DNA from: Nocardiopsis dassonvillei_B
GTDB lineage: Bacteria > Actinomycetota > Actinomycetes > Streptosporangiales > Streptosporangiaceae
DNA: 64,000 bases
Assembly (NCBI RefSeq): GCF_964273065.1
Contig: NZ_OZ186815.1
Span: forward strand, 5,084,001-5,148,000
Direction of reading: 5' to 3'
Shown: in pieces, positions 54,099-61,709 of the stretch
How the letters are laid out: each line of letters begins with the position of its first letter
Numbering within the stretch: the first letter of the stretch is position 1
Notes under the pieces: generated by a model
The model's input: only the letters and a program-made list of their open reading frames with translations
Database searches by the model: none
Told to the model about the DNA's origin: nothing
Position numbers and translations under genes: made by a program

Positions 54099-54665
54099 TT
54101 GTACCTGGCCCGCATCAACCTCGACCCCCAGCGCAGCACCGGCATGGACCAGTGGGAGGCCATGGGGCGGGCCGTACGCAGAGCGGTCGACCCCGACCCC
54201 GCCTCCGACGCCCGGGTGCTGTGGGCACGCACCTCGCCGAGCACACTGGTGGTCAGCTCCGACACCGCCCCCGCCTGGGGGAAGATCCCCGGCGCGACCT
54301 CCGCCGCGATCCACCCGATGCCGCGTTACACCGAGGGCGAGAGCATCCGCTGGGAGCTCATCACGGCGCCCACCGCGCAGCGCGGGGCAGGCGACGCGGA
54401 GGGGAGCCCGCGCCCGCGCGGCAAGCGGGTCCCCGTGCCGGAGGAGGGGTTCGGGGACTGGCTGGACGCCAAGCTCGCGGGCGCGGTGGACGTCACCTCG
54501 GCGAAGTGGAAGCGCCTGGGCGGCAGGCCCGCCCGGTACCACTTCACGGGGGAGGCCGTGGTCCGGGACAGCGACGCGCTCCAGGACCTGTGCCTGAACG
54601 GCATCGGCGCGGGCACGGCCACGGGAGCCGGGCTGCTCCTCGCCAGCCCCCTGGCCCCGCAGTAG
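54099..54665 (+). CDS. Orphan Cas6e (Cse3/CasE) homologue lacking catalytic histidine
   Basis: 188-residue RAMP-fold protein. The start MYLARINLDPQRS, middle RVLWARTSPSTLVVSS and GESIRWELITAPT, and the C-terminal glycine-rich loop GIGAGTATGAGLLLASPL (168-185) follow type I-E Cas6e, which cuts pre-crRNA within Cascade. In active Cas6e a His lies in an AMH-like motif near residue 20-26; here EAMGRAV puts Gly23 there, and no His occurs before residue 72. The first coding triplet is TTG with GGAGGAG upstream. No other cas gene or CRISPR array is in the window. It may be decaying, or repurposed as an RNA-binding protein. Confidence 0.82.
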   Translation: MYLARINLDPQRSTGMDQWEAMGRAVRRAVDPDPASDARVLWARTSPSTLVVSSDTAPAWGKIPGATSAAIHPMPRYTEGESIRWELITAPTAQRGAGDAEGSPRPRGKRVPVPEEGFGDWLDAKLAGAVDVTSAKWKRLGGRPARYHFTGEAVVRDSDALQDLCLNGIGAGTATGAGLLLASPLAPQ

Positions 54666-54928
54666 ACAGGTCCCTCCACCCGGGGGCCGCGGCCCCACAG
54701 CCCTCCCATCGGTCGGGGCGGGCCCGTTCGCCCCCGGGCCCTGCCGCGTCCCGGCGGCCCGTGGTCCGCGGCCCGCCAAGAGGCCCCGGACGGGGCGCCC
54801 CTCATGTTCCGCCGCCCTGCCTCCACCGCCACCGAGGCCCGGGAACAGACGACGGAGTCGGCCGAGCCGTCCCTGCTCGCCCGGGAACCGACACTGCGGC
54901 CTTTCACGGACACCCCCGATCCGAGGGG

Positions 54929-55309
54929 GCGGGGCCGTTCAAGGTCGGCGGTGCACCGTCGTGGGCACAGGAGCCCGAGCCCTACCGGTGCGCCTGTGGC
55001 GCCGTGCCGGTGTACCTCTGCCGGATACCGGAGAACACGAAGTTCGCCACCCGCCCTGGAGCGCCGGAGCAGCCCGACGGCATCGCCGACGACGCCTGTG
55101 TGCTGTTCCCGGGCAACGAGGTCTACCTGTTGGCCTGCCCGGACCACTGCGACCCGGCGGCGGTCCGGCCGGTGAACCGGAACCGGGGCTCTCCGGCTCA
55201 AGGTCTCCCGGCCGCGAGCGGCCCGCCGGGAAACGGCCGTGGGCTGTTCCGGGAGCTGTGGCGCATCTATTGCATGACCGTGCGGTGGGGGTGTGCCAGG
55301 GACTTCTGA
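54929..55309 (+). pseudogene. 5'-truncated DUF1963/YwqG-like fragment
   Basis: Open frame with FKVGGAPSWAQEPEPYRCACG followed by YLCRIPENTK and NEVYLLACPDHCDPAAV. These match the C-terminal half of actinobacterial DUF1963-type proteins (KVGG-x-PxWxQ...CxCG...YLxxC). No start codon or N-terminal domain precedes it in this frame. The last part overlaps the intact DUF1963-like gene on the other strand, whose C-terminal CDCGSPTEYLFQ is a related motif. The space 54666-54928 holds only a short GC palindrome (54683-54696). Confidence 0.55.
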
Positions 55310-56118
55310 CAGACGTGGACGCCGAGCGAGTACCCGCGGCCGATGACGAGCCCCTCCAGGCCGCCCGCCTCCATGCTCTGGATCTGGAACAGGTACTCCG
55401 TGGGGGATCCGCAGTCGCATTCGACGGGGAAGGCATCGGTCAGGCTCCACCGCTGGAACCCGCCGAGCTTCATGCCGCGCCGGTGGGCGACGTCGTAGAA
55501 GTAGCTGGGTTTGGGGATCACATGCCCGGTCTGGGGAACGTCGTCCTCCCATTCCCGGATGCGTTCGGCGAGTTCTTCGGGGAGTTCCTCGTCGGTGGGG
55601 TAGTCGGTGATCTCCTCGATGGCGAGCGCGCAGGGAGGCAGCTCGTAGTGCCGGTCCCAGGTGTGCGGGCGGGGCTGTTCCCGCAGGGGGGAGAGCCCTT
55701 CGAGGCTCTGGCGGAGGCGCAGGGTGAGCCAGGGGGTGTGGCCGTGGCCGTCCGCGTCCGGTGGTTCGGGGTGGTCGTTGGGGCACCACAGGACGTGCAG
55801 CAGTTCTGCGTTGCCGGGAAGGGAGTGCCCTTCGGGGAGGTCGCGTGCGAAGAGCTGGAGCACCGGGTGCAGGGCGACGGGCTCCTCGGGCCGCTCCTCG
55901 GCCGATCCGTCGGTGAGGCTGAAGGTGTGGTGGATGAGGTCGCAGGTGGGCCAGGGCTCGTCGGAGGGCCACAGGAGCGGGCCGCCGACGGAGCTGTCCT
56001 GCGGCCTCGGGTCCGCCAGATGGGGGTGGAGCAGGAGGGCGGGGGCGCCGTACCGGTGCAGCTCCGGGAAGGCGTCGAGGAGTCGGGCGCGCTTGGCGGC
56101 GGGGGTCTCATGGGACAT
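55267..56118 (-). CDS. DUF1963-like (YwqG-type) protein
   Basis: 283-residue soluble acidic protein. MSHETPAAKRARLLDAFPEL, SSVGGPLLWPSDEPWPTCD, LQLFARDLPEGHSLPGN and LLHVLWCPNDH are typical; the C-terminus has CDCGSPTEYLFQ, a possible zinc site. Members are common next to polymorphic toxins and are suspected immunity or protein-interaction modules, but no function is proven. The ATG at 56118 has CAAGG 7 nt upstream. Copy A of the 58-bp element lies 220 bp upstream. Confidence 0.78.
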   Translation of the reverse strand: MSHETPAAKRARLLDAFPELHRYGAPALLLHPHLADPRPQDSSVGGPLLWPSDEPWPTCDLIHHTFSLTDGSAEERPEEPVALHPVLQLFARDLPEGHSLPGNAELLHVLWCPNDHPEPPDADGHGHTPWLTLRLRQSLEGLSPLREQPRPHTWDRHYELPPCALAIEEITDYPTDEELPEELAERIREWEDDVPQTGHVIPKPSYFYDVAHRRGMKLGGFQRWSLTDAFPVECDCGSPTEYLFQIQSMEAGGLEGLVIGRGYSLGVHVCQKSLAHPHRTVMQ

Positions 56119-56332
56119 GGGGGAGCCTTGCTCGTGGAGGTCGCCTCGGTCCGGGAAGACCAGCGCCGGTCGGTGACAGCCCTGTTCGGCAGAGGGTCCC
56201 GTCCCGCCCGGCCGGGAGGCGGTCGGCCGCACAGGCCCTTCTGCGCGGACTCCGGTTGCGGGAGAGGGCGCGATCCGTGCTGATGAGAGCGCTGGTGGAT
56301 AGGTGCGGCCGCCCCGAGGCAGCGCGACCCGG

Positions 56333-57100
56333 TCACGGGGCGGCAGAGTGCTCCGGAGGCGGGGACCACCTTACCCGGGGACTCGCGCCGGGGAGCACAC
56401 ATGGAGCACCCGGGGGACCGAAACGGATCCAGGCCAGCTCCTGTGCCCGGCGCCGGTCGAGTGCGAGCAGAGTGCGCGCGCCCGGCGCGAACGCCGCCGG
56501 ACCGTGCCGGATGGCCGCGCGCAGACGTCGCCAGCGCCGCGAATGCGCCCGGTGGCTGCGCTCGGTCACCCGCCTCCCCCGGGAGTCCTGCCCGTTCCGG
56601 GCCTCCTGCGGAGTGGCGTCGATCATCAGCACGTGCATCTCGTACCGGCGGAGCCGGCAGAGCAGGGCGAGCAGCACGCGGACCGGGCTCCGGGTCCCGC
56701 ACTCGTGCAGCACCACCGGGCCGCCGCGCAGCGCCGCGGCCATCCGGACCAGGTGCAGGACGTGCACCACCCAGCGCCACAGCGGGTAGGGGATCCGACC
56801 GAGCAGCGGTCCCAGCCGGTAGCGCGACTGCAGCGAGTCGACCACCCGCACGCCCTCCGCGGTGAGCACGGTCCGCTGCTCGTCCCCGCGGAGCCCGAAC
56901 AGCCGCCGCAGGAGGGTGCTCTTCCCGGCCCCGGGTACCCCGGCGACCAGGACCAGGGACCGCCGGGGATAGACCAGGCCGCGCACCGTCGCGCCATTCA
57001 CGGTGGGCACATACCGTGTCGGCCCCTGGAACATCTTCGGTAGCTCCTCAAAGCCGACCCCGCCGGTGAGACGCGGCTCTGCGGCGGCCACGTCACCCAT
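56333..57100 (-). CDS. P-loop ATPase/kinase-like protein
   Basis: 255 residues. Walker A AGVPGAGKSTLLRRLF lies at about 53-68, and a Walker-B/lid-like region VVLHECGTRS and HVLMIDATPQEARNGQ follow, resembling AAA_33/zeta-toxin-type small-molecule or polynucleotide kinases. The Arg-rich block RGRRVTERSHRAHSRRWRRL resembles their lid. TAGCTT ends 6 nt before the ATG, suggesting a leaderless mRNA. The last 20 codons are made of the 58-bp element also present at 60110. Function unassigned. Confidence 0.72.
   Translation of the reverse strand: MGDVAAAEPRLTGGVGFEELPKMFQGPTRYVPTVNGATVRGLVYPRRSLVLVAGVPGAGKSTLLRRLFGLRGDEQRTVLTAEGVRVVDSLQSRYRLGPLLGRIPYPLWRWVVHVLHLVRMAAALRGGPVVLHECGTRSPVRVLLALLCRLRRYEMHVLMIDATPQEARNGQDSRGRRVTERSHRAHSRRWRRLRAAIRHGPAAFAPGARTLLALDRRRAQELAWIRFGPPGAPCVLPGASPRVRWSPPPEHSAAP
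56341..56398 (-). repeat. 58-bp element, copy A
   Basis: Shares 19 identical bases (CGGCAGAGTGCTCCGGAGG) and about 81% overall with 60110-60166. Ends GTGCTCC/GGAGCAC are inverted repeats. On the minus strand it encodes the C-terminus of the P-loop protein. Confidence 0.75.
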
Positions 57101-57248
57101 GTCATGAAGCTACCGGGCACCGACGACTCCGGAAAACGCAGGCGACCCCAGGATCCGCGCCACCCTGCGGGCGGAGTCGAACACCGCGGTGCGTGAGGGA
57201 CCGCCGGCCCCGGCCCCGTGCAGGGGTCGCGCTCGGAGGACGGCCCGG

Positions 57249-57638
57249 GGTTCCCGGCCGGTGGTGTGGACGGTGGAGCAGACCTGTACCTTCCTGCACC
57301 ACGCGAGGAGGTGCACGCGGCTGTCCCCGATGCTCCACCCCATCGCCGTCAAGGGGCTGCGCCGTGGTGAGGCGGTGGGGCCGCCCTGGGCCGACACCCG
57401 GCTCGTGGACGGACAGACCGGCATCCGCCTCCAGGTCGTCCGGCCCGCTCGGGAGACGAGCACCGTGGGAGCCGACACGATCAGGATCCTGGAGGTGCAG
57501 GGGGTTCCAGAACGAGCAGTGCCTCCGAGCCGGGCCTCCTGGACGGACAGCGGGCCGGTGTTCTCCCGCCAGGACGGGGCGGGCCGGCATCCGGGGCAGG
57601 TCGGTGGCCGGTTCCGTCGCATCACCGAAGCGGTAGGG
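57249..57638 (+). pseudogene. Decayed tyrosine recombinase (phage/AICE integrase) remnant
   Basis: One frame reads PVVWTVEQTCTFLHHAR, then HPIAVKGLRRGEAVG, the box I region holding the first catalytic Arg, then ASWTDSGPVFSRQDG and GRHPGQVGGRFRRITEA, which match consecutive blocks of actinomycete integrases (WTDSGxVFxREDGxxxHPxxVxxRFxxL). The N-terminal SAM-like domain, part of the middle and the HxxR...Y end are missing, and no start or ribosome site exists. tRNA-Arg(TCT), a favoured target of such elements, lies 2.6 kb away. Confidence 0.8.
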
Positions 57639-57761
57639 CGGGTTCACTCCGCCCGGCCTGGGGCCTCCTCGCGCGCGGAGCCGGTCGGCCGCCGGATCAA
57701 AGGCTCCCTGGGGCAGGGCCCGTTTCCTCGGGGCCGGTTCGAGACTCGGTACATCCGATGC

Positions 57762-58365
57762 TCAGCCCACGTTCCACAGCCGTGCGGTGCCGTCGGCACC
57801 ACCGGTGGCGAGGGTGGTGCCGTTGGGGCTGAAGGCCACTGATCGGACGGCTCCGTTGTGGCCGGTGAGTGTGGTGATGTGTTCTCCGGTGTCGGCGTTC
57901 CACAGTCGTGCGGTGTGGTCGGCACCGCCGGTGGCGAGGGTGGTGCCGTTGGGGCTGAAGGCCACTGATTGGACGGCTCCGTTGTGGCCGGTGAGTGTGG
58001 TGATGTGTTCTCCGGTGTCGGCGTTCCACAGTCGTGCGGTGCCGTCGGCACCGCCGGTGGCGAGAAGGGCGCCCTCAGGGCTGAACGCGACGGCCCACAC
58101 GTTGTCCATGTGGCCGGTGAGTGTGGCGAGGTGCTCGCCGGTGTCGGCGTTCCACAGTCGTGCGGTGTGGTCGGTGCTGCCGGTGGCGAGGGTGGTGCTG
58201 TCGGGGCTGAAGGCCACTGATTGGACGGCTCCGTTGTGGCCGGTGAGTGTGGTGATGTGTTCTCCGGTGTCGGCGTTCCACAGTCGTGCGGTGCCATCGG
58301 TGCCGCCGGTGGCGAGGGCGGCGCCGTCAGGGCTGAACGCCACCGAATACACGTAGCTCTGGTGG
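57762..58365 (-). repeat. 126-bp tandem repeats encoding WD40 blades 3-7
   Basis: GCCGGTGAGTGTGG recurs at exactly 126-bp spacing (for example 57861 and 57987, then two more). Units differ at few positions, far less than needed for the fold, which points to recent amplification or gene conversion. Confidence 0.9.
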
Positions 58366-59795
58366 TCGGTGAGGGTGGAGATTTCTCCGGCGCCCACGTC
58401 CCACAAGCGTGCCGCACCATTATCGTTGCCGCCGCCGGTGGCGAGAGCGGCTCCGTCGGGACTGAATGACACGGATTCCACATAGTCGTTGTGGGTGAGG
58501 GTGGTGAGGTGTTCTCCGGTGTCCACATCCCATAGGCGCGCAGTGCCGTTTCTTTCGCCGCCGCCGGTGGCGAGGGTGGTCCCGTCGGGACTGAACGCCA
58601 CTGTATGCACGACACCGCCATGCCTGGCGAGAGTCAGCCTGCCGGGTGTGAACGTGTTCCACAGGAACACGGCGAGAACGGTGAAGACGGCTGTTGTCGC
58701 CAGGAGCCCGACCATCCAGAGCTTCGCGTTCGACTTCCGGGGTTCGGTGTCGGGGGACGGTCCCTGGGGGGAGGCGGGTATTCGGGACTGGGGCAGGCCG
58801 TTCCCGTCGCGGATATGGGTGGGTTCCTGGATCTCGCTGGAGAGCACGGGGCCGACCGGTTCGGTGGCGGGGTAGGGGCTCCGTGCCGGTCCGGCCTGTG
58901 CTCGGAGCGGAGTCTCCGTAGGTGATGGAGGGGCGCTCATCGGTGCGGAGCGGATTTCCGTATCGGTGTCGAATGAGGGCCAGGAGTCGTGGAGGTCGAC
59001 TTTCTCGAACCGCGTCAGTATTCGTTCGGGTGTGGGCCGCCGGTCGGGGTCGTGGTTCCAGCACTCGATGACGAGGGCCCCCAGGTCCGGGTCGAACTCC
59101 CCGGGATGCGGGGGCGGGCTGATGAGGCGGCGCAGGGTCTCGGCCATGGTGGCCCCCTGGAAGGGGTTGGTGCCGGTGGCGGCGTAGGCGAGCACGGTGC
59201 CGAGGGAGAACATGTCCGAGGCCGGGCCCACGCGGGAGCCCTCGGTCTGTTCGGGGGACATGTAGGGCAGGGTGCCGAAGACCGCGCCGCGGGTGGTCAT
59301 GCTGTCGGCGTCCAGGGGGCGGGCGATGCCGAAGTCGATGATGCGGGGGCCGTCATCGGCCAGGATGATGTTGGCCGGTTTGAGGTCGCGGTGGACCAGG
59401 CCGCAGGCGTGGATGGCCTGCAGGCCCTCGGCCAGTCCCGTGGCCAGGACGTAGAGGGCGGGCGGGGTGATGGGGCCGTACTCGCGGACCGCCTGTCCCA
59501 GGCTGGGGCCGGGGATGTGGGCGGTGGCGATCCACGGAGCGTCGGCGTCGGGGTCGGCGTCCACGACCTGGGCGGTGTGGAAGCCGCCGACCCTGCGGGC
59601 GGCGTCGGCCTCACGCGCGAACCGGGCACGGAAGCCCTCTTGCCCGGTGAGGTCGGGGCGGATGACCTTGACGACCAGGCGGCGCCCGGAGGGGGTGCGT
59701 GCGAGGTAGACCTGGCCCATGCCGCCGGCGCCCAGACGCGAGACGAGGTGGTAGGGGCCGATGCGGGGCGGGTCGGTGGGGCGGAGGGATTCCAC
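57762..59795 (-). CDS. Membrane Ser/Thr protein kinase with seven WD40 repeats
   Basis: 677 residues. The kinase domain (about 12-265) has LGAGGMGQVYLAR, K43, HRDLKPAN (D137), DFG (D154) and GTLPYMSPEQ, so it should be active. After a 90-residue Pro/Ser linker come one helix (about 359-379) and seven WD40 blades (387-677), probably a closed extracytoplasmic propeller. Blades 3-7 are nearly identical, built from 126-bp DNA repeats. The GTG at 59795 follows a weak GAAAG; the frame upstream runs through the tRNA and is not coding. Role: signal transduction with a repeat-variable sensor, inferred. Confidence 0.9.
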   Translation of the reverse strand: MESLRPTDPPRIGPYHLVSRLGAGGMGQVYLARTPSGRRLVVKVIRPDLTGQEGFRARFAREADAARRVGGFHTAQVVDADPDADAPWIATAHIPGPSLGQAVREYGPITPPALYVLATGLAEGLQAIHACGLVHRDLKPANIILADDGPRIIDFGIARPLDADSMTTRGAVFGTLPYMSPEQTEGSRVGPASDMFSLGTVLAYAATGTNPFQGATMAETLRRLISPPPHPGEFDPDLGALVIECWNHDPDRRPTPERILTRFEKVDLHDSWPSFDTDTEIRSAPMSAPPSPTETPLRAQAGPARSPYPATEPVGPVLSSEIQEPTHIRDGNGLPQSRIPASPQGPSPDTEPRKSNAKLWMVGLLATTAVFTVLAVFLWNTFTPGRLTLARHGGVVHTVAFSPDGTTLATGGGERNGTARLWDVDTGEHLTTLTHNDYVESVSFSPDGAALATGGGNDNGAARLWDVGAGEISTLTDHQSYVYSVAFSPDGAALATGGTDGTARLWNADTGEHITTLTGHNGAVQSVAFSPDSTTLATGSTDHTARLWNADTGEHLATLTGHMDNVWAVAFSPEGALLATGGADGTARLWNADTGEHITTLTGHNGAVQSVAFSPNGTTLATGGADHTARLWNADTGEHITTLTGHNGAVRSVAFSPNGTTLATGGADGTARLWNVG

Positions 59796-60109
59796 GGGGT
59801 TGCTTTCATGACGGGGTTCGGGGGTCGTGCTGTTCGGGGAGGCGGGGCAGTGCCTCTCCAGGGAGCGGCGGAGCCGGCTCGATGGGCGGTCGGCATGCCG
59901 GGCGACCGTGTGCCGGGGTCGCGGGCCCTGTGTTCGCTCCGTCTGATTGTGGTGCGTCGGGCCCCGTGGGGTAAGAGGCTCCACTGAGTGTCCGCATTCG
60001 GCCGGTGGGCTGCCACCGGCGGGGACGGACCGGGGATGACCGGTGGTGCGGCGGCTGTGGGGCGTCGGTGAGCGGACACGGGACCATCCCAGGCAAGCCG
60101 TACGGGGGA

Positions 60110-60166
60110 CGGCAGAGTGCTCCGGAGGTGGGGGCGCCTTGTACGGGGACTTGTACTGGGGAGCAC
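60110..60166 (-). repeat. 58-bp element, copy B
   Basis: 57-bp partner of 56341-56398 with one base deleted, between tRNA-Arg and the kinase. The deletion shifts the frame that encodes a protein tail in copy A. The rest of the gap 59796-60235 shows no gene or good promoter. Confidence 0.75.
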
Positions 60167-60186
60167 GCAGGGGCCCGGAACGCGGT

Positions 60187-60208
60187 GAGGACCTCTTGCG
60201 AGGTCCTC
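60187..60208 (-). terminator. Stem-loop downstream of tRNA-Arg
   Basis: Perfect 9-bp stem GAGGACCTC/GAGGTCCTC with a tetraloop (GCAA on the minus strand), 28 nt after the tRNA 3' end. Confidence 0.75.
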
Positions 60209-60235
60209 GTGTAACCCCTGTGAACTGGGGTTTTG

Positions 60236-60311
60236 TGGCGCACCCGGCAGGATTCGAACCTGCGGCCATCGGATTAGAAGTCCGGTGCTCTATCCACTGA
60301 GCTACGGGTGC
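60236..60311 (-). tRNA. tRNA-Arg (anticodon TCT)
   Basis: 76 nt including an encoded CCA. Acceptor stem GCACCCG/CGGGTGC, discriminator G, D-arm GCTCAGTGGATAGAGC, anticodon loop CTTCTAA with TCT at 60278-60276, and the T-arm GCAGGTTCGAATCCTGC are all canonical. It reads AGA and AGG codons. The 3' half is a common attachment site for actinomycete integrative elements. Confidence 0.98.
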
Positions 60312-60776
60312 TCGGTTCAATTGTGGACCGCGGTGGCGGGTCGTGACCACGTTGTGACCCGGGGTGCGGCCGGGGTGGTGCGGGAGGGCTCCGGTCGAGC
60401 GGTCGGCTCGCGGCGCGGTCTCCCGGGCAGACATTCTAGGGTATTTGGAAGATCTCGCCCACAGGTGGGCAAAGCCTCACCAACTACGGTGATTCGTAGT
60501 TGACACTCGTTACCACGCGCGCTCTGTCAAACCGGTCGCTATGGGCCTCGCGCACCACGTTACCGGTGATTAACCCCCGGTGTGCCGCAGCCCCGCTGGT
60601 GTTTCGCGAACTCCCGGTGCCCCCTGGTCAGAAGTGCCACCATTGTCCGATGAGAACGGCTGTCCAGGCCAGGACGTACATCGGAAATCCTCACTCTCCG
60701 TAACTACAAGTGCCTATATATCACTCTGCGTAGCCATCTGGAGTGTGTCGGATCCCGGAGTCGCTACCGTGGTGCG
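60312..60776. other. Non-coding region upstream of tRNA-Arg and cobD
   Basis: 465 bp, more AT-rich than surroundings. It holds a perfect inverted repeat CAACTACG-GTGATT-CGTAGTTG (60481-60502) followed by TTGACA (60501-60506), a TATATA near 60714, and the leaderless cobD promoter at its end. No ORF here has a ribosome site. I looked for a cobalamin riboswitch and did not find its conserved box. Confidence 0.55.
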
Positions 60777-61661
60777 GTGCGATCTCGAGGAATGGCGGCG
60801 GGCTACCTGCTGGACCTGCTGGTGCGTGACCCCCGGAGGGGGCACCCCGTGGCGGTGTTCGGGCGTGCCGCGGGCTGGTGGGAACGGCGTGTGTACCGGG
60901 ACTCGGCGGTCGCCGGCGCGGCGTTCACCGCCGGGGCCGTCCTGCCGGCGGCCGGGCTGGGGCTCCTGGCCGGGCGGGGCGGGGAGTCCGCGACCGCCGC
61001 GGTCACCTGGGCGGTGCTGGGCGGCTCCATGCTGTGCCGGGAGGCGGAGGGGGTGGCCCGGGCCCTGGAGGACGGGGACCTGGAGCTGGCCCGGGAACTG
61101 CTGCCGCGGCTGTGCGGGCGGAACCCGGAGGGGCTGGGGGAGCGGGAGATCGCGCGGGCCGTCGTGGAGTCGGTCGCCGAGAACACCTCCGACGCCGTGG
61201 TCGGCCCCCTGGTGTGGGGTGCGCTGGCGGGGACCGCCGGACTCGCCGGCTTCCGGGCGGTGAACACGCTGGACGCCATGGTCGGCCACCGGAACGCGCG
61301 GTACCGCAGGTTCGGTGCGCCCGCGGCCCGGCTGGACGACCTGGCCGGCTGGGCGCCCGCACGCCTCACCGCGCTGCTCGCGGTCGCCGCGGCGCCCCTG
61401 GTCGGCGGGGACGCCGGTCGGGCGTGGCGGGTGTGGCGGCGGGACGGGGACCGGCACCCCAGTCCGAACGCCGGGCAGTGCGAGGCCGCGTTCGCCGGGG
61501 CGCTCGGGCTGTCCCTGGGCGGGGCCAACGTCTACGGGGAGCGGGTGGAGTCACGTCCCGTCATGGGCGACGGGCCGCCGCCGCGGGTCGCGGACATCCG
61601 GCGGGCCGTCCGGCTGTCCCGGGCGGTGGGCGCGGGTGCGCTGGCGGTGACCGCCCTGTGA
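60777..61661 (+). CDS. cobD: Adenosylcobinamide-phosphate synthase CobD/CbiB
   Basis: 294-residue membrane enzyme attaching aminopropanol phosphate to cobyric acid in B12 synthesis. DPRRGHPVAVFGR, ESVAENTSDAVVGPLVW, GFRAVNTLDAMVGHRN, and RHPSPNAGQCEAAFAGALGL are its conserved blocks, with about 4-5 helices. TACCGT ends exactly 6 nt before the GTG, so the mRNA is probably leaderless; an ATG five codons later is less likely. No other cobalamin genes lie within the window, and it may belong to a dispersed or salvage pathway. Confidence 0.93.
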   Translation: MRSRGMAAGYLLDLLVRDPRRGHPVAVFGRAAGWWERRVYRDSAVAGAAFTAGAVLPAAGLGLLAGRGGESATAAVTWAVLGGSMLCREAEGVARALEDGDLELARELLPRLCGRNPEGLGEREIARAVVESVAENTSDAVVGPLVWGALAGTAGLAGFRAVNTLDAMVGHRNARYRRFGAPAARLDDLAGWAPARLTALLAVAAAPLVGGDAGRAWRVWRRDGDRHPSPNAGQCEAAFAGALGLSLGGANVYGERVESRPVMGDGPPPRVADIRRAVRLSRAVGAGALAVTAL

Positions 61662-61667
61662 GGCGGT

Positions 61668-61708
61668 CCGGTCGCGGCCCGGCGCCCCGGGGGCCGGGCC
61701 GCGACCGG
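61668..61708. terminator. Stem-loop between cobD and convergent gene
   Basis: Perfect 16-bp stem (61668-61683 with 61693-61708) and a 9-nt loop: the longest in the window. Confidence 0.88.
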
Positions 61709-61709
61709 C

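Noticed and set aside
56345..56400. Minus-strand GTGCTCCCCGGCGCGAG resembling a type I-E CRISPR repeat
   Set aside because: Only two imperfect copies exist, 3.7 kb apart, without spacers; copy B lacks the GCGCGAG part. I treat it as the 58-bp element and not as an array.
57189..57842. A real gene of 217 residues on the plus strand
   Set aside because: It matches only internal integrase blocks, lacks a ribosome site, and its end runs antisense into the kinase.
57762..60434. 890-residue frame from 60434 as the start of the kinase
   Set aside because: It runs through the tRNA and terminator with no coding character; the kinase begins at 59795.
60500..60703. 67-residue ORF (TTG start) before cobD
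   Set aside because: No ribosome site, no codon bias, no recognisable motif.
60312..60776. Cobalamin riboswitch upstream of cobD
   Set aside because: No B12-box or GCCACTG element was found and the gene appears leaderless.
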